From the NCBI RefSeq assembly GCF_021917145.1, contig NW_025813740.1:34629-98628 (forward strand): 64,000 bases of DNA. The letters are read 5' to 3'. Source of the stretch: Hypomesus transpacificus. Taxonomy: Eukaryota; Chordata; Actinopteri; Osmeriformes; Osmeridae. Below are positions 50,589 through 61,153 of this stretch, piece by piece. The position numbers and the translations under genes were made by a program. Under the pieces are notes generated by a model that saw only the letters and a list, made by a program, of their open reading frames with translations, did not search any database and had not been told where the DNA came from. How positions within the stretch are numbered: position 1 is the stretch's first letter; each line of letters starts with the position of its first letter.

Positions 50589-53500
50589 ATGGCAGAGCTC
50601 ATGGAAGGCGACGCAGGACAACTACACCAGGGGGACGTCGATATAAAAGGTAAGGAAACGTCAATTGTTTATTTTATACAAAAAATAATAAAACTTTTAA
50701 TTTGAACAAAATAGGTACCGTGCACAGAATCCATTATCTGAGGTAGATTTGCCGGGAACACGACTTTTTAACTGCATAAGTACATAAGGGCCTCAGCACG
50801 GAGCTCCGCCATGGGACCTAGTAGTAAATAACCTCAATAACAGGAAATAGGCCAATGTCAAAAACGTTTTCGCTAAAATATTATGCGATGCAATGCCAGT
50901 TTCATCGCATGGAATTCAGTGAAACATCCAAATGAAACGCGCTTATTATAGAATTTTAATAGGTACGGTCTGATCGCGGAGCTCCACGACAGGGCCGTAG
51001 GGTAGCGGTGCAAAATTTGACAGTAGGCTACCATCATCAGCGCTTCCCCCATAAAAGCCTTGTTCAAACCAGGAAGAGGAACATCTGATAGGCTACTATG
51101 CTTTCTGTTGGCATATGAATGTTATAAGTGAGCATGTACACCTTTGCTTGTGGACTCAGTTCGAATGGTTTGCAAAATAAACCTCTCCAAATGCGTGGTT
51201 TGCTCAATGACCGTTAAGTATGCGTTCTATTTTAACCAATCTCGAGAGTTTATGAGACCCAGTTGAACAAATTTGTCCCATGAACCCATGTCAAGTCAGG
51301 TCACGATGGCAGATTATTTGTACTTTGATCTCTCATGCAGAGTAAAAGTGAACCCTGAGAGAACCATGAGAGTAAAAGAGAGCTCTCCATGTCCAATAGG
51401 TGGTGATGAAGATCCACGCACACTTGTGGAGAACCAATCAGATGAGACTGTCTCCTCCGCTGGCACTGAGATGAAGGCTGAGGTCGTGGAAGTGGGAGAC
51501 AGCGAGGCCAAGCCGTCAACAACAACCATCGGTAAGCTACGGTGGCCCTGAAGTGCAAATGACACCCCCTAATATGAGTACATCCCCCAAATGAAAATAC
51601 TCCCCCCCAATACGAGTCAACTCCCCCCAAATCGGATGACTTGTTCACCTCCCCCCAAAAATGAAAATACTCCCCCCCAATACGAGTCAACTCCCCCCAA
51701 ATCGGATGACTTGTTCACCTCCCCCCAATACAAAAACACGCTCCCCCCCCAATACGAGTCAACTCCCCCCAAATCGGATGACTTGTTCACCTCCCCCCAA
51801 TACAAAAACGCGCTCCCCCAAATGGAAAACAACATTACATTAACTCAAAAACACATTACATTAACTCTGAACGGAAAGGGTAGGTACTACACTTTAGCGC
51901 TGATTGGATGCAGTAGGCTAACTAACAAGAAATAAGAAATTGATCGACATAAGTACAAAATGCAATAGCCTGGCAGAGTTACGTGCACCAGAACATTTGT
52001 TTGGCTATCGAAGAATGTAGCAAATAGTAGGCTTCTTAGGCAAAAGTATTTCGAGTTAAATTTAAAAATCGATAGCCAAACAACTATCCTGGTCCACGTT
52101 ATTCTGTCATTGTGGCATTTCATTCTTCTGTAGTGGACTATTAGTTTTTTCTTCTGAAAAGTCCTGATTCCTTCAACTGCGTTTTTAGCGTGCGCATAGG
52201 CTACTTATAGCCTATTGTGAAACGTCAACAGCAGATCTAAGATTATTTCATAGGAATGACCCTGATTAAAATAAAGAGTAGTGTAATGACTCTGAATTGT
52301 AAACATTAATGTTTCTCTTTCCTTCAAATCAAAACGATTAATTTCATGATAATGACAGAGTTACGTGGACTAGTTGTTTGGCTATCGATGTTTACGTTTA
52401 ACACTGCAATTTATGCTTTTGCATACATAGCCTATGCTACATGCTTCGATACCGAAATAAATGTCCTGGTGCACGTAACTCTGTCAGGCTATTGCATTTT
52501 GTACTTCTGTCAATCAATTTCTTATTTCTTGTCAGTTAGCCTACTGCATCCAATCAGCGCTAAAGTGTAGTACCTACCCTTTCCGTTCAGAGTTAATGTA
52601 ATGTGTTTTTGAGTTAATGTAATGTCGTTTTCCATTTGGGGGAGCGCGTTTTTGTATTGGGGGGAGGTGAACAAGTCATCCGATTTGGGGGGAGTTGACT
52701 CGTATTGGGGGGGGAGCGCGTTTTTGTATTGGGGGAAGGTGAACAAGTCATCCGATTTGGGGGCAGTTGACTCGTATTGGGGGGGAGTATTTTCATTTTT
52801 GGGGGGAGGTGAACAAGTCATCCGATTTGGGGGGAGTTGACTCGTATTGGGGGGGAGTATTTTCATTTGGGGGATGTACTCATATTAGGGGGTGTCATTT
52901 GCACTTCAGGGCCACCGTAGTAAGCACCGATTCCTTTTTCCTGTTTAAAAAACGTAACCCCAACACGTATTCATTGTTTTCTTGTGCTTGTTTCAGAGAG
53001 ACATCTCTCTATTCAGACCAAACTGGAGGGGCTGGAGGTGCTTGTTGATCTTAATGGTGGTAGGTATATCTTCCTAACGCGTGTTACCGTCTACAGACCT
53101 AGTGTAACGGAGTTAGAACCGTGAAACTCTCTCCTCAGGTATGTAACAGGACATCCGCGTCAACGATGAGCTAGCATTTCTTTGGTGTAGTTGGTAGTGG
53201 TCACGCTTGGCAAGTACAAGGTCGTGCGTTCGAGCCCAGTGAGTGGCGAGCGAGCCTTGTCGTGACAGAGCGTGGCTACAGCTGTTACATACCCGTCACA
53301 CTAGGTGTATCAGGCTAATGTGTGTGTGTGTGTGTTAGCTGGGAGAAAGTCCTGCCCACTCTGCCCTGAGGAGAAATTCAAGGCCTGCTACAGCCACAAA
53401 CTCAGACGACATCTTCAGAACCTCCACTGGAAAGTCTACGTGGAGTTTGAGGGTAGGAAAACACAAAACATCGCCACGCTAAGATACTGAATATGTATAG

Positions 53501-55086
53501 TGTAGATTCCTCTCTATATGCCTGTGTGTTAGTGCCTCTCAACCTGTTGGAACTTTATCAGCAGCACAAGAACTGACTAAGCAGTATGTAGGTGGGATCG
53601 TTTTATTTTTTTCATTTTATTTTTTATTTTTTACCTCTGCTTACCTCTTCAAGGGTCCGTTTGTATAGTAATGCTGCTAAAATCCCTGCACACAAAACAG
53701 CTTTAGTAGTCTTAGTCAGCCGTTGAGAGCTAGTTGCGTAACATTTATAGATCTCACCCACCACACTTGATTTAGGTGATGTACCAGTGGAATTAATGGT
53801 GTTTGTAGGTCCATGTTCATTGTAAGTAAATGCTAAATTCACAAATTATAATCCTTATGCTTATGGTATTGAAAGTTTTTGAAGAGACGTAGTTTCAAGT
53901 GTATAAACTATCCCCCCCTATCTGTCTCTCTCTTTCTCTAATCACCTTTGATCTCCACTTATTTACAGGCCAACGAATGTGCATTTGTCACTTGCCTTGT
54001 CGACAACTGAAGCCCAACCTCAATGGAGACCAGGTCAGAAACATAGACAATGTTAGGGACTTCCTGTTAGATATTGTGCCATTTCTATATCATCTCCAAT
54101 TTCAGTGCACATTTTTATATATATGAATGTGTGTGTGTTCTCTATCAGGCTTCAGGAAGGCTGGTGGCCCACTACCACTGTGTGGTGTGTTCAGTCACCA
54201 TCGCCCGTAAGACCGACATGATCAGCCACCTGAAACGTCACGTGAACAAGGGTGAGACGGAGGCCAGCTACTCCAGCAGCTCCGACATGCCCTGTGAGGA
54301 GCCAGGTAAGGGTCTGAACCACCTGCACAGCAAACTGAGCCCTAATACTCCCTGACATTTGGTTTTTGAAATGATTATATCTCTTTATTTCTCCTTCTGC
54401 TGTTATTATCACGGCCACAGCCGTGCCCCCCTGTTTTTGGTTTTGCCCTGCCCTAGTGTTTCCCTGTGTCTGTCATTGTCTTCACCTGTGTCTCGTTCAG
54501 TGGTCTCAGTTCTCGTTTGTCTTATCATGTTCACATGGGTCTTGTTTGGTTCCGTGTATTTAGGTTCCTGTTTTGTGTCCAGTCTTTGTTTTGTCCTTAC
54601 CCTATGTTGCTATGAGTACCTTGTCTGTTTTCCCGTTTTAGATGAATAAACCTTTTTTTTAATGCAATGCCTGGCTACTCCTACGTTTGGGTCCTACCAC
54701 TCCACGTAACAGTTATGGTTTTAATATGGGGCTGAATCGACCAATCATCTCCCTCCTCTCGCTGTCTGTCTTTGTCATTGGTTGGCAGCTTCCTCTGGAC
54801 AGGCCTATGAAATCATGAAGGAGCTGGGGACCAATGTGCAGCTGCTGCCCAACCACACCACCCCTCAGAAGACCGACACATACTTCAACCGCAAGATGAA
54901 GACCAACAGGTCAGACAGATTCTCAGGGCCTGGGCGCCATGAAAGTGCAGACTCACTGTGATGCCGATTTGGAGACTGATGAATTTTGTGTGTGTGTGTG
55001 TGTTTCAGGCAACTCGTATTCTGTGCCCTAGCAGTTTTAGCCGAGGAGAGGAATCCACTGGAGTGTCTAGATGCCTTTGGAGCCAC

Positions 55087-55152
<66 letters not shown>

Positions 55153-56516
55153 TTCCAGCACTCAGTTATGTCACCTGGTACAGCACGGAAGATCTACTGT
55201 ACAGAATCCTACATCACTTACGTCTTGTTTGTGCATCAGTAGAGTTAAGATCGCGGTGGCGATTAGGATTTCCTTTTTTTTTTTGCGGCTTTCCACGAAC
55301 CACATCTCACCACAGAAAATGGTAGTTAATTGTAGATGTGAATATATACATTGTAAACAGTTGTGTTTGCTGACTCCCTGTCCTCTGCGACCACAGGCAT
55401 CATGGGCCTGCAGTGGGCTAAGCACCTCCGGAACGCCGTCAAGGTGACCATAACCGACATCAGCGAGGCATGCGTCAAAATGATCCGGGAAAACTGCCAC
55501 CTGAATCACATCCGGGTGGAGGGCTCCCGGGGGCCCCGGACCCCCGACGTACCCGACGTAGAGGGGGTGCCCATCGCCACGGTGGAGGTCACCAAGATGG
55601 ACGCCAACGTGATCATGCACCTCCGCCCCTTCGACTACATGTGAGTGGGATCGGCCGAGAAGTTCTTTACCGTAGGAGGGGGTCAGATGGCTGAGCGGTT
55701 AGGGAGTCGGGCTATAAATCAGAAGGTTGCTGGTTCGATTCCTGGCTGTGCAAAATGACGTTGTGTCCTTGGGAAAGGCACTTCACCCTACTTTCCTCTG
55801 GGAGAATGTCCCTGTACTTACTGTAAGTCGCTCTGGATAAGAGTGTACAAAATGTAAATGTAGAAAAACTCAGTTTGGGAGAAAACTCGCCTTTGAAAGT
55901 ACTTGACATCACTTATACACTTATACGTTATCTATACTGGGCTAAGACAACATCGCAACGTTTTTGCTCGCACCGTTACGTAACCGTTGTTTCCACGGCG
56001 ACGATCGCAGACACCTGGATCCGTTCGGCACGGCCGTGAACTACCTGGACGCGGCGTTCCGGAATGTGCGGAACCTCGGCATCATCTCAGTGACGTCCAC
56101 GGACACCGGCTCGCTCTACTCCAAGTCCCTGAACGTCACCCAGCGTCACTACGGCTGCCAGATCGTCAGGACGGAGTACTACAGGGAGCTGGCGGCACGG
56201 ATGGTGCTCGCCACTGTGGCCCGGTAGGCCGGGCTGCCTTCTCTGGGATGTGGGGGGGGTGTGTGTGTGTGTCTTCATACAAGCCAGATTTGACAGGGGG
56301 ATCAGTGTATCAACTAGTGTGTGTGTGTGTGTGTGTGTGTCTTCATACAAGCCAGATTTGACAGGGGGATCAGTGTATCAACTAGTGTGTGTGTGTGTGT
56401 GTGTGTCTTCATACAAGCCAGATTTGACAGGGGGATCAGTGTATCAACTAGTGTGTGTGTGTGTGTGTGTGTGTGTCTTCATACAAGCCAGATTTGACAG
56501 GGGGATCAGTGTATCA

Positions 56517-56557
<41 letters not shown>

Positions 56558-58740
56558 TCCCCCAGTGCGGCTGCTCGCTGTAACAAGGGCATCGAGGTGC
56601 TTCTGGCCGTGGCTGTGGAGCACTTTGTCCTGGTGATAGTCCGTGTCCTCAGGGGCCCTACGCAGGCAGACGAGTCAGCCAAGAGGATGCAGCACCTCAT
56701 CCACTGCCAGTGGTGCGAGGAGAGGGTCTTCCTCAAGCAAGGCAGCATGGTGGAGGGTGAGCGGACCAGGACTCAAACCTTACATTTACATTTATGCATT
56801 TAGCTTTATAATATCTGTTCAGTGAACACGTTGTTGAGAGAGAGAGAATGTCAGAGTATTTGTAAGCACCGTCTTGAATCGGCGAGATAGAAAAGCACCC
56901 AGATTTGAACGTGAGTTGTGTACTCTTTCGTCTCCAGAGAGCCTGTACAGCCAGCTGCCCTGTAACTGTCATGGGAGCATGCCCGGAAAAACTGCTGTGG
57001 AACTGGGGCCCCTGTGGTAGAGTACCTGACCATCGCCTCATCACTCCAGCACTCCTCCAAATACTTTACTAACCTTCATTCCATCGTTTTCTTTTTTTTG
57101 TTACTATGCTAAGATCTGAATGTGTGGTGTGTCTGGTGTGTGTGTGTGGTGTGTGTGGTGTTTGTGTGGTGTCTGTGTGTGTGTTGCTCCACAGGTCGGG
57201 GCCTCTGTTTAACTCTGGCTTCCTGAGGAGAATGCTGTTTGCAGCTGTCCAGCACAGCATGGAGGACATCCAGGCTCTGGTCAAGACTCTAATCTGTGAG
57301 TCTGAGTGCACCACCCTGAAGTCCTCCGTCCACGGCTCCTCTACCCTCGTCAACCAAGGTAGGGAGGGGAGTCAGAGGGGAGGAGACAGGGAGTCAGGTG
57401 GCTGAGCGGTTAGGGAATCGGGCTAGTAAACTGAAGGTTGCTAGATCGATTCCCAGCCTGCCAAATGACGTTGTGTCTTTGGGCAAGGCACTTCACCCTA
57501 CTTGCCTCGGGGGAATGTCCCTGTACTTACTGTAAGTCGCTCTGGATAAGAGCGTCTGGATAAATGACTAAATGTAAGGTGTGTGTGTGTGTGTGTGTGT
57601 CTGAGCGTCAGTCATAGCTGTCTGAGGTGATTCCGTTGACGTGCTGTTTACTTTCTCCCTCAGTGGAATGTGGTGTTGTTATCAAGACATTACAGAAGGT
57701 CGACGACTCAGGATTCTCTGACCAGACAGGCGAGCAACTTTTTAAAATCAATTCATCGGCATCTGTCTAAAAACAGTTGAACTTCTATCTTCAAACCCTT
57801 CTACACCAATTTTCCATCCAAACTCTTTGTTTCTGGATATTAAATAAATTCTGGCTTTTCACAGTGTGGAGCCGTTTTTGGAGAATCCTTAGTTACAAGT
57901 TGTATTGTGATGTCACTTCCTACAGGAAAGAGGAAGTCAGGGGATGAGCCTGGTAATGTTGTCAAGAAGCTGAAGTCCGACGCGTCTCTGGAACATCCGG
58001 GATTCTACTACAGCATCCACCGCCACAGTATCCGAGGCATGAACATGCCCAAGTGAGTGAGCTCCACATTCCCTCCAACTGGGAGTCAGATGGCTGAGCG
58101 GTTAGGGAATCGGGCTAGTAATCAAAAGGTCACTGGTTCGATTCCCGGCCGTGCCAAATGACGTTGTGTCCTTGGGCAAGGCACTTCACCCTACTTGCCT
58201 CAGGGGGAATGTCCCTGTACTTACTGTAAGTCGCTCTGGATAAGAGCGTCTGCTAAATGACTAAATGTGAATGTAACTGTGATCTCTTGAACTTTGACCC
58301 TGTTGCCTATTGGCTGGGGACAAAATGAGTGCATTGCAATCTTTAAAAATGTTTCGTATTGAATTCTGTAAGGGGATTCAGACTCGCACAAGAGCTTTCG
58401 TAGGGCACTGATGTTGTTAGCAGACCTGAGCTATGTCCATCCATTCATTCATTTCCCACCTCTCTCTTTCTTTCGCTCTTTATATTTCTATATTTCTCTC
58501 CCTCCCTCTCTGTCCTAACTCTTTCTCACTCTGTCTAGGTTGAACAAGTTCCTCCAATACCTGACCGAGGCAGGGTTTCGAGTGAGCAGGACTCATTTTG
58601 ACCCGACCGGGGTTCGGACCGATGCCACCCTGGAGCAGTTCAAGTCTGTGCTCACCAAGTACAGCGTGCCCACCTACACCAACGCCCTGGCTGGCCAGAC
58701 GGGACTCGGGACCGAGCAGGCTGGGAGGGGGGCGGACTGA
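50589..58740 (+). CDS. trmt1l: trmt1l: tRNA (guanine-N2) methyltransferase 1-like
   Basis: Sixteen exons: 50589-50649, 51343-51531, 52997-53059, 53339-53452, 53969-54033, 54149-54305, 54789-54909, 55009-55088, 55397-55640, 56011-56223, 56566-56756, 56938-57016, 57195-57358, 57664-57729, 57926-58052, 58539-58740. They give 711 residues (human 733). Two C2H2 zinc fingers are seen at about 110-132 ([20 protein letters not shown]) and 175-193 ([19 protein letters not shown]). The class-I methyltransferase core has SAM motif I DAFGATGIMGL (about 277-287) and the catalytic-loop HLDPFG (366-371), followed by [11 protein letters not shown] and GVRTDA. The family is Trm1; human TRMT1L is reported to form N2,N2-dimethylguanosine at position 27 of tRNA-Tyr. 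Intron 14 uses a GC donor. The exon 2 acceptor (CAGAG at 51338-51342) was chosen because it alone keeps the frame. An in-frame upstream ATG lies at 50526. Confidence 0.96.
51538..52919. mobile_element. 1.38 kb fold-back transposon in trmt1l intron 2
   Basis: The ends are perfect inverted repeats beginning TACGGTGGCCCTGAAGTGCA. The two arms (about 51538-52115 and 52347-52919) stay nearly identical for hundreds of bases and enclose a 230-bp loop. Each arm carries three tandem units containing CCCCAATACGAGTCAACT and AATCGGATGACTTGTTCACC (left arm near 51610, 51680 and 51752). The flanking GTAAGC hexamer is duplicated exactly (51532-51537 and 52920-52925). There is no transposase ORF, so it is non-autonomous. 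I do not recognise the superfamily: a 6-bp duplication argues against hAT (8), Mariner (TA) and Harbinger (3). Confidence 0.88.
53098..53305. mobile_element. Short element with inverted ends and tRNA-like core, trmt1l intron 3
   Basis: About 208 bp bounded by CCTAGTGTAACGG and its near complement CCGTCACACTAGG. Inside are an A-box-like GGTGTAGTTGGTAGTGG (from 53184) and a B-box-like CGTTCGAGCCC, so part descends from a tRNA-like Pol III unit. It makes up about three quarters of the 279-nt intron. The class is uncertain: it could be a MITE that captured a tRNA piece, or a decayed SINE. Confidence 0.5.
55089..55149 (+). repeat. (GT)n array forming the trmt1l exon 8 donor
   Basis: About 30 GT units starting directly at the exon boundary (GCCACAG|GTGTGT), so the functional donor GT is the first repeat unit. 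Confidence 0.96.
55678..55861 (+). repeat. tRNA-derived SINE, tRNA-Leu/Ser-like head
   Basis: Sense-oriented copy in trmt1l intron 9: GGTCAGATGGCTGAGCGGTT head, GGTTCGATTCC B-box, GTAAGTCGCTCTGGATAAGA near the end. The tail is slightly shortened (GAGTGTACAAAATGTAAATG). Confidence 0.88.
56256..56557 (+). repeat. About 68-bp minisatellite filling trmt1l intron 10
   Basis: Four copies of a core running from CTTCATACAAGCCAGATTTG to ATCAGTGTATCAACTAG, at 56273, 56341, 56407 and 56477, separated by GT tracts of different length. With the GT tracts it fills about 300 of the intron's 342 nt. Confidence 0.95.
57391..57578 (+). repeat. tRNA-derived SINE, tRNA-Leu/Ser-like head
   Basis: Sense-oriented full copy in trmt1l intron 13, starting 33 nt after the exon 13 donor. 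It carries GAGTCAGGTGGCTGAGCGGT and the tail GAGCGTCTGGATAAATGACT. Confidence 0.9.
58081..58274 (+). repeat. tRNA-derived SINE, tRNA-Leu/Ser-like head
   Basis: The best-preserved copy, in sense orientation in trmt1l intron 15: GGGAGTCAGATGGCTGAGCG head, GGTTCGATTCCCGGCC B-box, TTGGGCAAGGCACTTCACCC body and AGCGTCTGCTAAATGACTAA tail. It begins 28 nt after the exon 15 donor. Confidence 0.92.
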
Positions 58741-59125
58741 TCCATTCTGACCCGGGGGGGGAATCTGCTGGATCAGAACCAAAGAGTTCTGATAGCACTG
58801 ATTACATATACCTATCTGTTTAACTTCCCAATTGGTGTACCTTTTGACCTCTCTCGTGGTAGGGTGACGGTGGTATTCAAACCAAATCAAAATCAACAGC
58901 TTCTTCCATTGTCTTGATGTCTGTCAGTGTTAACCAAACTGAGCCTACAGAACAAAGCCCATTGATATTTATTTGTTTTGGCGTGACAGTACGCTCCAGA
59001 ATAATTTTATTTTTTCAGTAGCAAATTTGAGTTATCTTGAGTGGGCAGAACTGGTTAGCTTCTCTCTTTTTTTTGTATATTTGTACTCTGTGTTATTAAT
59101 AATTATTAAAACTTTCACAGTTGTG
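58741..59125 (+). other. trmt1l: trmt1l 3' untranslated region
   Basis: Starts after the TGA at 58738-58740. A poly(A) signal variant ATTAAA lies at 59105-59110. No other coding sequence is seen. Confidence 0.6.
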
Positions 59126-59742
59126 TGCCTATTTAGCCAAAGTCAGAATTTGGTCATTGCTTTCCTTGTGCCTCCTTTGAATTCCTTGCGATTTTAAACG
59201 GAGAAAAGATGGGCATGTGTTGACATGTTTCAGACCGTCACAGGGGTCCGCGGTGTATCGCCCCCTCTCAGTTCCTTATATCTACAATATGTCGCCAGGT
59301 TTTCAAATGTGAGGGCAATATTATAGGCTATATTGAGTGTGTATATATTGATTGTCGAGAGATTGGCAATATTCACCAGTGTACAACATTCATGAAAACA
59401 CAGATTTTCTTGTGTGTATATACATTGTTTATAGTAATAGTATGCAGCCGCATACAGGGTCGACTGTCAGCAAACATTGGTGGACAATAAGCTAATATGA
59501 GCTTTCCTGCTTTTTTTAAAAGCGTTGTAACAGGTCTTCTAAAAGAACGCTAGACAAGGATGTGATGAAGGATCGTGTTGAATGGGGACTTTGCGTTGAC
59601 TCGTTTTCCGTCTATTCACGCCCGTCAGTGAAAGAGTCGGGAGAGGAGGGGAGAAGTCGTACGGAACCTCGATCTGTGCCACATTGTACACCTGAGGAGC
59701 GAACTGTGCCTGCCGCTACAATTTTCCACGGCAGCTGGCAAA
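59126..59742 (+). other. Short intergenic region and niban1 promoter/leader
   Basis: About 600 bp between the trmt1l poly(A) region and the niban1 start codon. The left half is AT-rich. The right half (about 59570-59742) is higher in CpG and presumably holds the niban1 start site and leader. No rnf2 exon is present, although RNF2 sits here in human. Confidence 0.65.
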
Positions 59743-59797
59743 ATGGGAATTTCCGCGTCCAGTCTACTGGATGAAAGTAAATCCAACTACTTAAAAG
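59743..59797 (+). CDS. niban1: niban1 (fam129a) coding exon 1
   Basis: ATG at 59743 encodes MGISASSLLDESKSNYLK plus one base before the donor AAAAG|GTAAAA. The human NIBAN1 start is MGGSASSQLDEGKCAYIRG as I recall it, with the intron at the same glycine codon. Gly2 with Ser6 fits an N-myristoylation signal, which would place the protein at membranes. Niban1 is a PH-domain-containing stress-response protein linked to translation and survival signalling. The position next to trmt1l and the plus orientation both match human synteny. Only these 18 codons are in the window, so the call rests on the short N-terminus and the gene order together. Confidence 0.87.
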
Positions 59798-60315
59798 GTA
59801 AAACTGGATGCCTACGTTTGGTCTGTTTCGACGGTCTAAACCTTGTCTTTTTTGTCAAGACGTTAGCCCATTTTAGGAAACAATTCAGGAATTATGTACT
59901 TTTTGAAGTAGCCTAGGCATAGCCCGTCCTGCGTCAAAGTCGTGGCTTGAAACTACCCTTGACCAAATTGATTTTAAGTTGTTCATTGTTTTCATGTTTC
60001 TTGTAATATATTTTCATGCGACCACCTGCTGATGTAGATTTGTCTATTGATTTAATCATACAGCAACTAAACGACAATGTTGGACATGCATTACGCTAAT
60101 ATTTCAGGATTCCCAGATGAATTATTGTGTAATGTCAATTACCGCCGTTTAATTTAACTACGGTGGCAATTTGTCTAAAGCTGTATAAATACAATAGTTC
60201 ACGGGGCTTGTGCAGGTGTGTATGCTATCTATCTCTGTGATCAGGTCAGTCCGGGCATCCTCACCCTCCAGCTGGAAAGTGAGAGGGAGTAATTAGTGCC
60301 AAGAACTGTTTTACA

Positions 60316-60316
<1 letters not shown>

Positions 60317-60406
<90 letters not shown>

Positions 60407-60426
60407 GTCTCTCTCTGTGTCTCTCG

Positions 60427-60457
<31 letters not shown>

Positions 60458-60475
60458 GCTCTCTCTCTCTCTCCT

Positions 60476-60565
<90 letters not shown>

Positions 60566-60580
60566 CTCTCGCTCTCTATC
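60317..60580 (+). repeat. (CT)n polypyrimidine array
   Basis: About 260 bases of CT with a few CTGT, CGCT and CCCT interruptions. Confidence 0.98.
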
Positions 60581-61066
60581 ATCAGGTTACTATGGTGTCT
60601 TTTGAGAAAAGGGTGGGGTCACTGGAGCAAAGCCGTTCCGACTAATTGTGTGTGTGTGTGTATGTGTGTGTGTTTACGTGGGTAGTATTGATGGGGTAGC
60701 AGACTTTCATTTCCCATCATCAACTCTGAGATGAATAACCACACATATGTTCCCCAGAGTCCTCTGTGTACCCTCAAACAGCCAGCAGCTATAGAATCCA
60801 GCTAAGCTTCCAGAAGACAGGGTTATGGATGATATTTCTCCAAACCGCTCTCGTTTCTTCTGTTCTAATCTTCCAGCCTCCAATTCTGCTGTTTTTGCCA
60901 ATTTCTCCTCCAGCTGGTGTTACACAATCTTCCAGAAATTCAAACGCTTGGCAGTTGGAAGTGGTTGCCCTCAGATGTGTGCCCATTGCTGTTGTGGAGA
61001 GGAATCAGGCCTGACTGCGTGCGACATGGTCTTAAAGCCCACCTTGTTGTTCTCTCAGGCATGCTA

Positions 61067-61153
61067 GGGAGTCCGATGGCCGAGCGGTTAGGGAATCGGC
61101 CTATTAATCAGAAGGTTACCGGTTCGATTTCTGGCCGTGCGAAATTAAGTTGT
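61067..61153 (+). repeat. tRNA-derived SINE, 3'-truncated
   Basis: Only the tRNA-like head is present: GGGAGTCCGATGGCCGAGCG, then CGGTTCGATTTCTGGCCGTG. It stops soon after GAAATTAAGTTGTG, where other copies continue into the body and tail. Confidence 0.82.
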
